A stretch of DNA of 64,000 bases from Acidobacteriota bacterium. Lineage in GTDB: Bacteria > Acidobacteriota > Terriglobia > Terriglobales > Acidobacteriaceae. Where the stretch lies: positions 21,024 to 85,023 of the forward strand of contig JAJYUB010000012.1 in NCBI GenBank assembly GCA_021792795.1, written 5' to 3'. Under the pieces are notes generated by a model, which made no database searches, had not been told where the DNA came from, and was given only the letters and a program-made list of their open reading frames with translations. Within the stretch, counting starts at the first letter, position 1, and each line of letters begins with the position of its first letter. Below, piece by piece: positions 26,899-38,716 of this stretch. A program made the translations under genes and the position numbers.

Positions 26899-28985
26899 CG
26901 CGTCGCTCCCCAGAGCAGAAAGACGGCCAGCGCAACCAGCGCGACGCCGATCATCCGCAGATAACTTTGCACGCGGCCGCCTTGCAGCAGCGCTAGAACC
27001 TGGCCGCTGCGCGACACGGTTTCGCAGCCCTCGTCGAAGCCCGCGTTCACCACTTTTGTGTCAACCAGATTGTCGAGCCACGCGAAAGCGAGCACGGTAT
27101 AGGAGACAGTTTGCACCGCGCCGTTCCAGACCCAGCGATCGAGCCAGTCGCAGATGCGGGACCATGCGGCATTGAGGCGAAGCAGGGTCGCGCGGTAGAG
27201 CGCGTCTACATAAAACGCATGGCCAAGGATGGAGAACGCGTGGGGCTGAAGTCGCCCGAAGGAATCCGGAGCCTCGGCGCTGGCGATGGGTTTGCGGCCA
27301 TAGAACCACCAGCCGAGCGCGAGGCCGAGAAGGACGATGAGGGAAGAGGACAGCATGACCGGCAGCAAGCCGGGTTCTGAGAATGCCGCGAGATGCAGGG
27401 CGACTCCCCGGTCCTGCAGAAACGATTGGAACCATGGCCAAGCGGGCGTGCCGACAAATCCCAGCAGCATGGCAAAGGCCGCGAGAATGGTCAGCGGAAT
27501 CGTCATGATCGCGGGGCTCTCGTGGGGCGTCGCTGTGGCGTGGGACGAGGCGTGCGCGGAGGCAGCGGTCGATGCGTCCAGACGCGACGCGCCGGCAAAC
27601 ACGTAATAGACCTGCCGCGTCATGTAAAAGGCGGTCAGCAGCGCGCCGAACGCGCCCAGATAATAGGGCGTCCTGGAGACACTCCACGTGCTCGCAGCGT
27701 GCAGGATCGCATCCTTGCTCCAGAAGCCGGAGAAAAACAGCGGAAATCCGCAGAGCGCCAGCATGCCGACGGCGTAGGCCAAAAACGTAATGGGCATGAA
27801 TTTCCGCAGGCCGCCCATTTTGCGAATGTCCTGTTCGCCATTGCAGCCATGAATGACGGACCCTGCGCCGAGGAACAGCAACGACTTGAAGAAGGCGTGG
27901 GTGATGAGATGGAACATTCCCACGGCCACGCCGCCGACGCCCAGGCCCATCATCATGTAGCCAAGCTGCGAGATGGTGGAGTAGGCGAGGATGCGCTTGA
28001 TATCGTACTGTGCGATCGCGATGAGCGCGGCGAAGACGGCGGTGATCGCGCCGACCCAGGTGACAACAATCAGGGCCGTGGTGGGGGTGAGCCCGAGACC
28101 GGGTCCGGCATGAGCACTCATCAGCGGATACACTCGCGCGATGAGGAAGACGCCGGCGGCGACCATGGTGGCGGCGTGAATCAAGGCGCTGACCGGGGTT
28201 GGGCCTTCCATCGCGTCGGGCAGCCAGACGTGCAACGGGACCTGACCGGATTTTCCAGCGGCGCCGCAGAAGATGAGCAACGCGATGCCAGTGGAGGCGG
28301 CCATCCCCACAGCGGTTACGTGGACAACCAGCACGGCAAGCGCAGCGTGTTCGAGGCATCCAGCGCCGTTATCGTAGAACAGCAGCGTGCCGGATTGGGC
28401 ATACAACCAGGCCATGCCAAGAAAGAATCCAAGGTCGCCAATGCGGGTGACGATGAAGGCCTTTTTCGCCGCGGCCGCCGCTTCCGGCTTGTGGTACCAG
28501 AAGCCGATCAGCAGGTAGGAGGTGAGGCCGACCAGTTCCCAACACATAAAGAGCAGCAGCAGGCTGTTGGAGAGGACGACGCCGAGCATGGCCCCGGCAA
28601 ACAGCGCGAGGAAGCAGAAGAAGCGGGTGAAGTTTTCGTCGTGCTCCATGTAGCCGACGCTGTAGATAAAGATCAGCAGGCCGACAAAGGTGACCATCAC
28701 CAGCATGACGGCGGTGAGCGGATCGAGCATCCAGCCGAGCTTCAACCATTGGTTGCCAAACTGAAACCAGCGAAAATCGACGACCTGGCGAGTTGCCAGT
28801 CCCCGATTGCCGAGCGAGAGAACATGCGCGAAGGCAACGACGGACAGCAGGAAGGAGACGGACATGGAGCCGATGGCGAGCGAAGCGGCGAGGACGCGAT
28901 TGCGGCGGCGCGCCAAGGCGCCGATCCCGGCTGCCACAGTCGGCAATGCGGGCACCAGCCACAAGTTTTGAACAATCCAGGTCAT
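26895..28985 (-). CDS. nuoL: NADH-quinone oxidoreductase subunit L
   Basis: The distal antiporter-like subunit of complex I (696 residues), recognised by FMCWELVGLTSYLLIGFWY and HAATMVAAGVFLIARVYPL. It is longer than the ~610 residues of the E. coli subunit; the extra length lies in the C-terminal third, where NuoL carries its long lateral helix. A longer lateral arm would be needed to span an additional NuoM, which fits the two nuoM genes here. A 105-bp gap separates it from nuoK. Confidence 0.95.
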   Translation of the reverse strand: MTWIVQNLWLVPALPTVAAGIGALARRRNRVLAASLAIGSMSVSFLLSVVAFAHVLSLGNRGLATRQVVDFRWFQFGNQWLKLGWMLDPLTAVMLVMVTFVGLLIFIYSVGYMEHDENFTRFFCFLALFAGAMLGVVLSNSLLLLFMCWELVGLTSYLLIGFWYHKPEAAAAAKKAFIVTRIGDLGFFLGMAWLYAQSGTLLFYDNGAGCLEHAALAVLVVHVTAVGMAASTGIALLIFCGAAGKSGQVPLHVWLPDAMEGPTPVSALIHAATMVAAGVFLIARVYPLMSAHAGPGLGLTPTTALIVVTWVGAITAVFAALIAIAQYDIKRILAYSTISQLGYMMMGLGVGGVAVGMFHLITHAFFKSLLFLGAGSVIHGCNGEQDIRKMGGLRKFMPITFLAYAVGMLALCGFPLFFSGFWSKDAILHAASTWSVSRTPYYLGAFGALLTAFYMTRQVYYVFAGASRLDASTAASAHASSHATATPHESPAIMTIPLTILAAFAMLLGFVGTPAWPWFQSFLQDRGVALHLAAFSEPGLLPVMLSSSLIVLLGLALGWWFYGRKPIASAEAPDSFGRLQPHAFSILGHAFYVDALYRATLLRLNAAWSRICDWLDRWVWNGAVQTVSYTVLAFAWLDNLVDTKVVNAGFDEGCETVSRSGQVLALLQGGRVQSYLRMIGVALVALAVFLLWGATR

Positions 28986-29027
28986 CGGGTCTCAAAGGTC
29001 GAACAGCAGTTGAAAGTCTGCGATGGG

Positions 29028-29055
29028 TTTCGCAGTGAAAGTTTCGCGGTCAAAG
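29028..29055. repeat. Tandem 14-bp direct repeat between nuoK and nuoL
   Basis: TTTCGCAGTGAAAG (29028-29041) is followed directly by TTTCGCGGTCAAAG (29042-29055), 12 of 14 identical. It lies just upstream of nuoL inside the operon; no function is assigned. Confidence 0.4.
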
Positions 29056-29090
29056 TTCCAGTACACAGCAATATGTCGTCGGTTTCTTTC

Positions 29091-29402
29091 TCAGCCTTTC
29101 ATCGAGTTCATCCGGTCGAGTTCAGTGGTTTTCGAATGGCGATAGACGGCCAGAACGATGCCCAGGCCGACGGCGGCCTCCGCCGCGGCAATGCCGATGG
29201 AAAAAATGGCAAACATGACGCCGGTGAGCGCTTGCGCGTTTGGTCCATAGCGCCAGAAGGCGATGAAGTTGAGGTTGGCGGCGTTGAGCATCAGCTCAAT
29301 GCCGATGAGAACGAGAATGGCGCTGCGGCGCGTGAGCGCGCCTGCCAGGCCGATCGAAAAAATAAGGGCAGAGACGAGCAGATAACCGGTCAGCGAACTC
29401 AT
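29091..29402 (-). CDS. nuoK: NADH-quinone oxidoreductase subunit K
   Basis: A 103-residue, three-helix membrane subunit of complex I. Conserved glutamates sit in LVLIGIELMLNAANLNF and FSIGIAAAEAAVGLGIV, both part of the proton path. ATG 29402 is chosen because it overlaps the nuoJ stop by 4 bp and gives the family length; the longer open frame upstream is nuoJ read in another frame. Confidence 0.95.
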   Translation of the reverse strand: MSSLTGYLLVSALIFSIGLAGALTRRSAILVLIGIELMLNAANLNFIAFWRYGPNAQALTGVMFAIFSIGIAAAEAAVGLGIVLAVYRHSKTTELDRMNSMKG

Positions 29403-29899
29403 GCCGTCCCCCGTTTTTCCTGCATTGCAACGACGACAGCGCCGATCAATGCGGCGGTCAACAGCAGGCCCATGATTTCCAACGGCAATACAAATCTGTG
29501 CATCAGAGCGTCGCCGATGGGCCGGACGGCGGCCTCGGCTTGCGGCGGCAGGGGCCTCGAAGAAGTGGAGCTGGAGACAATCGCCCAACCGAGAACGGCA
29601 AACACCAGCGCGGCGATCAGGCTACCAGCCAACCAGAAGGAGGAAAAGATCGACTCGGTGGTTTGCGCGGGTTTTTGCGTCATCATAATGACGAAGACGG
29701 CCAGGATGGCGACCGCGCCGACGTAAACGAGGATCTGCGTGAGGCCGACGAATTGCGCGCCCAGTTGCAGATAGAGGGCCGCCAGTCCGGCAAAGCCCAG
29801 GGTGAGGGCCAGGACGCAATGGACCAGATTGCGCATGGCCATCGTGGCCACGGTCCCGGCGATGGTGATGGCGGCAAGAATGAGGAAGGTCGCTGTCAT
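29399..29899 (-). CDS. nuoJ: NADH-quinone oxidoreductase subunit J
   Basis: A 166-residue membrane subunit of complex I with five predicted helices and the typical GFAGLAALYLQLGAQFVG and ILVYVGAVAILAVFVIMM motifs. It overlaps nuoK by 4 bp. The gap to nuoH upstream (113 bp) holds a bulged hairpin. Confidence 0.93.
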   Translation of the reverse strand: MTATFLILAAITIAGTVATMAMRNLVHCVLALTLGFAGLAALYLQLGAQFVGLTQILVYVGAVAILAVFVIMMTQKPAQTTESIFSSFWLAGSLIAALVFAVLGWAIVSSSTSSRPLPPQAEAAVRPIGDALMHRFVLPLEIMGLLLTAALIGAVVVAMQEKRGTA

Positions 29900-29957
29900 G
29901 TCAGGTTCGACGAGTTCTCCAATGTAGTTCCAACTCTTTCAGTGACCGAAGATCAGA

Positions 29958-29990
29958 CTGTCACAGTTGCCATACGATCGGCAGTGACAG
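29958..29990. promoter_or_regulatory. Bulged hairpin in the nuoH-nuoJ gap
   Basis: CTGTCAC (29958-29964) pairs with GTGACAG (29984-29990), and after a 3-nt bulge TGCC pairs with GGCA. This gives an 11-bp stem with an 8-nt loop inside the operon. It may be an mRNA processing or stability element; there is no T-run. Confidence 0.35.
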
Positions 29991-30012
29991 CCATCACGAA
30001 ATTATTCTGCGA

Positions 30013-31200
30013 CTAGTCTGCAAACCGATAGGTCCTGGCGGCAAACTTCTTGCCCTGCTTCAGGCCGCGACTGAGCAGGAAGGCTGGAACGATCAGCAGC
30101 GCCGCGCAAACTAGCCAGCGTATCACGCCGCCTGGCATGAAATGCCAGACGCCGGCGGCGAACACGTTGATCAGCGTCATGGGCAGCATAAATTGCCACG
30201 CAAAATTCATAAGCTGGTCCATGCGCAGGCGCGGAAGCGTGCCGCGAATCCAGATGAAGATCGCAATCATGAGCAATAATTTTGCGAAGAACCAGAGATA
30301 CGACGGAATCCATGTCAGAAACGAAAAGGGCGCGGCCCATCCGCCGAGAAACAAGGTGATGGCGAGGCCGCTGGTGGCAAACATGCCGAGATATTCGCCG
30401 AGAAAGAACAGGGCAAATTTAAAGCCGGAATATTCAATGTAATAGCCCGCGATGATTTCCGATTCGCCTTCCGGCAGATCGAAGGGGGACCGGTTGGATT
30501 CGGCGGTGGCGGCAATCATGAACAGGTTGAAGCCGGCGAACCCCCACGGTGTCAGGACGAACCAGTGCGGCCAGATGCCGGAGTAGCCGGTCTGCATGTT
30601 GACAATGGCGACGGTGGAAAGCGAGCCGGCCGCCATGATGACGACGATGGAGGCGAGGACCAGCGGGACTTCATAGCTGATCATCTGGGCGATGGCGCGC
30701 ATGGCCCCGAGCAGCGAATATTTATTGCGGCTGGACCATCCTGCCATGAAGACGGCGAGTTCCACCAGCGTGCCGACGGCGAAAAAGAACAGGACGCCGG
30801 CATTTAGGTCAACGAGCGCCATGTTGCGGCCGACGGGCAATACGGCATAGGCCAGAAATGCGGCGATGACCAGCAGCACAGGCGCCATAAAATGCACCAA
30901 CTGGTCGGCAGTGCGGGGAACCAGGTCTTCTTTGGTGAGCGATTTCACGCCATCGGCGATGGGCTGAAAAAAACCGGCAGGGCCGACGCGGTTAGGGCCG
31001 TAGCGGTTCTGGATCCGCCCCAGACCTTTGCGCTCCAGAACGGTGGTAATCGCGAACAAGAGCGCAAACACCAGGACGATGGCGACGACGGAAAGGATGA
31101 CATCGGCGATGGACTGGAATTTGATAGGAAGATAACCGACGACGCGATGCTGCAGGGTGACAAAAATCTGGTCGGCTTGCTGGATGGGGGGTGGGGTCAT
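30013..31200 (-). CDS. nuoH: NADH-quinone oxidoreductase subunit H
   Basis: A 395-residue quinone-site membrane subunit of complex I. Landmarks are the ERKGLGRIQNRYGPNRVGP loop near the first helices, AAESNRSPFDLPEGESEI in the form ATAESNRSPFDLPEGESE, and the C-terminal RGTLPRLRMDQLM. ATG 31200 is chosen because it overlaps the nuoI stop by 4 bp (31197-31200); the frame is open to 31389 but that part is nuoI read out of frame. Confidence 0.95.
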   Translation of the reverse strand: MTPPPIQQADQIFVTLQHRVVGYLPIKFQSIADVILSVVAIVLVFALLFAITTVLERKGLGRIQNRYGPNRVGPAGFFQPIADGVKSLTKEDLVPRTADQLVHFMAPVLLVIAAFLAYAVLPVGRNMALVDLNAGVLFFFAVGTLVELAVFMAGWSSRNKYSLLGAMRAIAQMISYEVPLVLASIVVIMAAGSLSTVAIVNMQTGYSGIWPHWFVLTPWGFAGFNLFMIAATAESNRSPFDLPEGESEIIAGYYIEYSGFKFALFFLGEYLGMFATSGLAITLFLGGWAAPFSFLTWIPSYLWFFAKLLLMIAIFIWIRGTLPRLRMDQLMNFAWQFMLPMTLINVFAAGVWHFMPGGVIRWLVCAALLIVPAFLLSRGLKQGKKFAARTYRFAD

Positions 31201-31808
31201 TTCTCGCTCCCAGCAGGAACAGGTGGAGGGGTCGCCGGAGCGGCGGCGGGCTTGGCTTCGGCGGCAGCCTTGGCTTTGGCAGCCGTTTTGGCCCGGTCGG
31301 CGGCCAATTGCGCATCCACGGCGGCGGCTTCCGTGGGGTGAATCTTGTGGTAATGTTCGTTCGACTTGGCGAGATGTTTCTTGTCCCACAGCAGACCGCT
31401 GAAGCGGTTGCCGGTACTCAGTTCAAAGTCGGTGTCCATTTTGATGGCATCGAAGGGGCAGACCTCGACGCAGATCTGGCAGCTCATGCAGACGGAGATG
31501 TCGATGTTGAAAACGGTGGGGTAAAACTGGGGCTTGCCGACGGCGTCCGGCTTCTTGTCGGTACTTTTTTCAATGAAGATGCATTTGGGCGGGCATTCCT
31601 TTTCGCAGATGAAGCAGGAGACGCAGCGCAGCCCTTGTTGCCAGTCTTCGCCGTCGTAGACGAGGAAGGGAAAATTGCGATACGCCTCAATCTGCGGCAA
31701 CCGCTCTTCCGGATACTGGACGGTGGTCAGTCGATTTTTGCTGACATAGCTGCCCAGGAAATTCCGGGCGGTTTCCGCCAGACCCTTCAGGATGCCTTCA
31801 CCGAACAC
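31197..31808 (-). CDS. nuoI: NADH-quinone oxidoreductase subunit I
   Basis: The two-cluster ferredoxin-like subunit of complex I that passes electrons towards the N2 cluster. The two 4Fe-4S motifs are CVSCFICEKECP and CMSCQICVEVCP. The C-terminus has an added low-complexity Ala/Lys/Pro tail of about 45 residues. Start uncertain: no ATG is in reach. GTG 31808 has GAGG eight nucleotides upstream and gives a family-like N-terminus; TTG 31877 would begin translation inside a repeat element and add residues reading VILSVAKNL. It follows nuoD after a 213-bp gap filled with repeats, where nuoE-F-G would normally sit. Confidence 0.93.
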   Translation of the reverse strand: MFGEGILKGLAETARNFLGSYVSKNRLTTVQYPEERLPQIEAYRNFPFLVYDGEDWQQGLRCVSCFICEKECPPKCIFIEKSTDKKPDAVGKPQFYPTVFNIDISVCMSCQICVEVCPFDAIKMDTDFELSTGNRFSGLLWDKKHLAKSNEHYHKIHPTEAAAVDAQLAADRAKTAAKAKAAAEAKPAAAPATPPPVPAGSEK

Positions 31809-31843
31809 AGTTTCAACCTCGACTTCAAAGTTCCAAACAATGC

Positions 31844-31910
31844 CTAGATTCTTCGCTACGCTCAGAATGACGAGCAATTACTTTTTTGCTTCGTTTCGGT
31901 CGGAATGACA
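31844..31910. repeat. Two copies of the ...CTCAGAATGACG family at the nuoI start
   Basis: AGATTCTTCGCTACGCTCAGAATGACG (split here as AGATTCTTCGC and TACGCTCAGAATGACG, 31847-31873) is followed by a decayed copy, CTTCGTTTCGG plus TCGGAATGACA (about 31889-31910). The family is related to the copy at 22074. The first copy overlaps the longest nuoI reading frame. Confidence 0.6.
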
Positions 31911-31921
31911 ATTCAATTCAA

Positions 31922-32001
31922 CCCCACTCAAGCCATACAGCGGCTTCCACCCCAGCGAGCAAAAATCGCTCGCCGGGGACCCCGGCTTGAATGGGCCACC
32001 C
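31922..32001. repeat. Nested palindromic repeat between nuoD and nuoI
   Basis: The outer arms are CCCCACTCAAGCC (31922-31934) and GGCTTGAATGGGCC (31984-31997), followed by ACCC. An inner stem of the GCGAGC/GCTCGC type lies around the AAAAAT loop. The outer arms match the in-frame copy in thrC at 1870-1906. Confidence 0.75.
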
Positions 32002-32021
32002 GGCCCGCATCTGGCCGACGT

Positions 32022-33179
32022 TCATCGGTCCACTTCGCCCATCACAATGTCAATGCTCCCTAAAATCACTACAACATCGGCAACGTTGCGGCCGATGCAC
32101 AACTCCTCCAGCACGGTCAGGTTCATCATGCAGGAGGAACGCACGCGATACCGATACGGGTTCGGCGTTCCATCGCTGATGAGATAAAAGCCCAACTCCC
32201 CCTTGGGCGCCTCAATGCGCCCATAGGCTTCACCGGGTTTCGGCTTGAATCCGCGAATCTTTGTTTTTGGATCGACGATCGGGCCGTCGGGGATGTCTTT
32301 CAATGCCTGGTTGAGAATGTTGAGCGACTCGCGCATTTCCAGCAGACGGACCATGTAGCGGTCGTAGGTGTCGCCATGCTCGCCCAGCGGAATTTTGAAA
32401 GCGAACCGATCGTAGATGCCGTATTTGTCCACTTTGCGCAGGTCGTAATTGACGCCGGAAGCGCGCAGAATGGGGCCAGTGACGCCGGCATTGACGGCAA
32501 ATTCCTTCGATAACACGCCCACGCCCTGGGTGCGGGCCATCAGTATCTCATTGGTGGCCAGCAGCCGTTCAAACTCATCCAGAAAACGCGGCAGGGTGGC
32601 GGCAAATTGCTTCGCGTGGTCCAGCCATCCCGCGGGAAGATCGACGCGGCAGCCGCCGAAACGCATGTAGTTGCACATCATGCGCGCGCCGGTAAGCGAC
32701 TCGAACAGGTCGAGGATGGTTTCCCGCTCGCGAAAGGCGTACATCAGCGGCGTTCCGCTGGCGCCCATGTCCTGGGTCAAAAATCCGATGAGGGCCGCAT
32801 GGTTCTGGAAGCGGGTCAGCTCCGCGGTAATGATGCGGATGTACTCGGCGCGTTCGGGAACTTGAATTCCAGCGAGCTTTTCGACCGCAAGCGCGTAGGC
32901 CCAATTGTTGGTGAGGGAGCAGAAATAGTCCAGCCGGTCGGTGTAGGGCATGGAGCCGAGGTAAGTTTCATTCTCGGCAATTTTTTCGTGGTTGCGATGG
33001 AGATACCCGAATACCGGCTTCAGCTTGACGATGCGTTCGCCATCCAGAACCACATCCATGCGGAAAACGCCGTGCGTGGAGGGATGCTGCGGCCCCATCG
33101 AGACTTCCAGAAACTGGCCTTCGCCGTCATCGGTGGGCGATTTTGAAAGGATGCGGACGGGCTCGGTCGCGGCGATCAT
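32022..33179 (-). CDS. nuoD: NADH-quinone oxidoreductase subunit D
   Basis: The 49-kDa-type quinone-site subunit of complex I (385 residues), homologous to hydrogenase large subunits. [15 protein letters not shown] carries the quinone-contacting histidine, and the terminal [12 protein letters not shown] is the family's C-terminus. The start overlaps the nuoC stop by 4 bp. A repeat-rich gap follows instead of nuoE. Confidence 0.96.
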   Translation of the reverse strand: MIAATEPVRILSKSPTDDGEGQFLEVSMGPQHPSTHGVFRMDVVLDGERIVKLKPVFGYLHRNHEKIAENETYLGSMPYTDRLDYFCSLTNNWAYALAVEKLAGIQVPERAEYIRIITAELTRFQNHAALIGFLTQDMGASGTPLMYAFRERETILDLFESLTGARMMCNYMRFGGCRVDLPAGWLDHAKQFAATLPRFLDEFERLLATNEILMARTQGVGVLSKEFAVNAGVTGPILRASGVNYDLRKVDKYGIYDRFAFKIPLGEHGDTYDRYMVRLLEMRESLNILNQALKDIPDGPIVDPKTKIRGFKPKPGEAYGRIEAPKGELGFYLISDGTPNPYRYRVRSSCMMNLTVLEELCIGRNVADVVVILGSIDIVMGEVDR

Positions 33180-33808
33180 TGCGCCCCCATGACGGTGCGG
33201 TGTTGGCGGGCGCGTTCCAGGACCTGGTCATGCGCCGTGGGCTCGTATTCGTAATCGTCGGGCTCGACGTAGTCCTTGCGCATGGGGTGATCCTGGAAAC
33301 CATCCCACATAAGGATGCGGCGCAGATCGGGATGCCCGTCAAAGATGACGCCGTAGAGATCGAAGATTTCACGCTCCTGAAAGTCCGCGCTGCGCCAGAC
33401 GTGGGTGAGAGACGGCAGATGGACCCCCTCGGCGCGATCTTCGGTGCGCATGCGGAGAATGACGGGGCCGTGTTTCTTCTCCATGGAGTAGAGGTGGTAG
33501 ACGACCTCAAGATGGCCGATGGTCTGTGTCTTCCTGATCTCCTCGACCTCTTGTTCCGCGCCGTCCACAAGTTTTTTCGCTTTGACTTTTTCTGAAATTT
33601 CTTTACCCGGCCAGTCGATGCCAGTGACGTTGGAGCAGTAATCGAAGCGGAGGTGTTCGGCATCGCGCAAGAAGGTGGCGATGGCGACCGCATGTGCCGG
33701 ATCGATCCGCAGAGAGTGCTGGCCCGACGGGCTGGGGTTGCCGACGATTTCCAGCACGCAGCCGGGGACGTTCGCTTCCATTTCGGATTTAATGTTTTCC
33801 AGCGTCAT
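33176..33808 (-). CDS. nuoC: NADH-quinone oxidoreductase subunit C
   Basis: The 30-kDa-type subunit of the complex I connecting module (210 residues). Typical motifs are [25 protein letters not shown] and [18 protein letters not shown] in shortened form ([26 protein letters not shown]). A ~45-residue Lys/Glu-rich insertion ([19 protein letters not shown]) interrupts the N-terminal part. It overlaps nuoB by 20 bp and nuoD by 4 bp. Confidence 0.94.
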   Translation of the reverse strand: MTLENIKSEMEANVPGCVLEIVGNPSPSGQHSLRIDPAHAVAIATFLRDAEHLRFDYCSNVTGIDWPGKEISEKVKAKKLVDGAEQEVEEIRKTQTIGHLEVVYHLYSMEKKHGPVILRMRTEDRAEGVHLPSLTHVWRSADFQEREIFDLYGVIFDGHPDLRRILMWDGFQDHPMRKDYVEPDDYEYEPTAHDQVLERARQHRTVMGAQ

Positions 33809-34430
33809 CCGTCCCTGCCAAAGAAATATTCACTAAAGGAGCGTCCCATACCTCGGGATTTTGCGGCGGTTCCAAATCGTGCGCGCCAAACCGCGGCACG
33901 ATAAATTCGCTGGGCGCTTCGGCCTGCAAATGGCGGGGCCGGTCGGCTCCGGTGAGAGATTGCTTGTCGATTAACTTTTGCAACGTCATCAACGCGTCAA
34001 TCAAGGCTTCCGGGCGTGGCGGGCAACCGGGAATATAGACGTCGACAGGGATGTAGCGATCAATCCCTTTCAGCACGTTGTAGCCCTGTTTGAAGGGACC
34101 TCCTGAGATGGCGCAGGCCCCCATGGAGATGACGTACTTCGGTTCCGCCATCTGGTTATAAAGGCGAACCACCTGGGGGGCCATTTTTTTGGTGACGGTG
34201 CCGGCGACAATCATCAGGTCCGCCTGTCGCGGGGAGGGACGAAACACCTCCGCGCCGAACCGCGCCATGTCGTAGCGGGCCATGCTGGCGGCGATCATTT
34301 CAATGGCGCAGCAAGCGAGGCCGAAATTCAGCGGCCAGAGGGAGTTTTTGCGGCCCCAGTTGTACAGTTCCTGCAGGGTGGTCGCAACGATCCCTTGCTT
34401 TCTCAACTCTGTTTTCAGATGTTCATCCAT
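33789..34430 (-). CDS. nuoB: NADH-quinone oxidoreductase subunit B
   Basis: It carries the terminal N2 4Fe-4S cluster next to the quinone site. The ligand cysteines are visible in [19 protein letters not shown] and IPGCPPRPE. At 213 residues it is longer than many NuoB, with a C-terminal extension of about 50 residues (after the [13 protein letters not shown] segment) of unknown role. It overlaps nuoC by 20 bp. Confidence 0.95.
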   Translation of the reverse strand: MDEHLKTELRKQGIVATTLQELYNWGRKNSLWPLNFGLACCAIEMIAASMARYDMARFGAEVFRPSPRQADLMIVAGTVTKKMAPQVVRLYNQMAEPKYVISMGACAISGGPFKQGYNVLKGIDRYIPVDVYIPGCPPRPEALIDALMTLQKLIDKQSLTGADRPRHLQAEAPSEFIVPRFGAHDLEPPQNPEVWDAPLVNISLAGTDDAGKH

Positions 34431-34506
34431 CAGAGAAAACCTTCAAGTGTTGCGGTTGGTTCGAACCTGAGAATCCCGGGTGCAGCCTTCGTCGCCGGCC
34501 TGGAGC

Positions 34507-34878
34507 TTAACTCCAGACCAGCACTTGTTTCTGATACGCCCAGACCAGACCTTCGACCAGCAAAAGCAAGAAAACCAGCATGGCCATTCCCGCTGCGAAT
34601 GTCAGGCCGGCAAAGGCCACGGCAAAGGGCAGAAGAAAGACCGCTTCGATATCGAAAACCAGAAAAATGATTGCGTACAGGTAGTAGCCGGGATGGAACT
34701 GGATCCAGGCATCGCCCGCCGATTCCAGGCCGCACTCGTAAATTGCATTCTTGCTGGGGCCGGGCTTCCGCGGAGAAAATTTCCATGCCCAAATCCACGC
34801 GAGGGCAAGCGGCGCAATGGCAAAACCGACGCCTGCGGCCAGCAGAACAAGAACAGGAAAATAGGGGCTGTTTGTCAT
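34507..34878 (-). CDS. nuoA: NADH-quinone oxidoreductase subunit A
   Basis: A small three-helix membrane subunit of complex I (123 residues from ATG 34878), with the signature loop YECGLESAGDAWIQFHPGYY and FLVFDIEAVFLLPFA. A start at 34914 would add 12 polar residues and is less likely. First gene of the nuo operon, divergent from the PFOR gene. Confidence 0.94.
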   Translation of the reverse strand: MTNSPYFPVLVLLAAGVGFAIAPLALAWIWAWKFSPRKPGPSKNAIYECGLESAGDAWIQFHPGYYLYAIIFLVFDIEAVFLLPFAVAFAGLTFAAGMAMLVFLLLLVEGLVWAYQKQVLVWS

Positions 34879-35008
34879 CTTGTCTGAACTCTCTACCGTA
34901 TCAGATTCACGCACGCGTGCGAACCGCTAAGAAAAAAAATACACTTCAATTGTAACGATGCGTTGTGATGGAGCGCACATCTGGGGACCCTTTCATTGTA
35001 GGAAGATT
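34879..35008. promoter_or_regulatory. Divergent promoter region nuoA / PFOR with a 12-bp palindrome
   Basis: This 130-bp region must contain the promoters of both the nuo operon and the PFOR gene. It includes the perfect palindrome CGCACGCGTGCG (34910-34921) and an A/T-rich run (34932-34956). No convincing -35/-10 pair could be fixed. The palindrome is a candidate operator, but GC-rich 12-mers can arise by chance. Confidence 0.4.

Positions 35009-38712
<3,704 letters not shown>

Positions 38713-38716
<4 letters not shown>

Noticed and set aside
27393..29726. 777-codon open frame opposite nuoL, nuoK and nuoJ
   Set aside because: It spans several certain genes on the other strand; composition artefact, with Gly/Asp/Glu-rich translation typical of antisense frames.
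31878..32021. Possible nuoE remnant between nuoD and nuoI
   Set aside because: The stretch is explained by two repeat families; no cysteine pattern of NuoE is visible in any frame.
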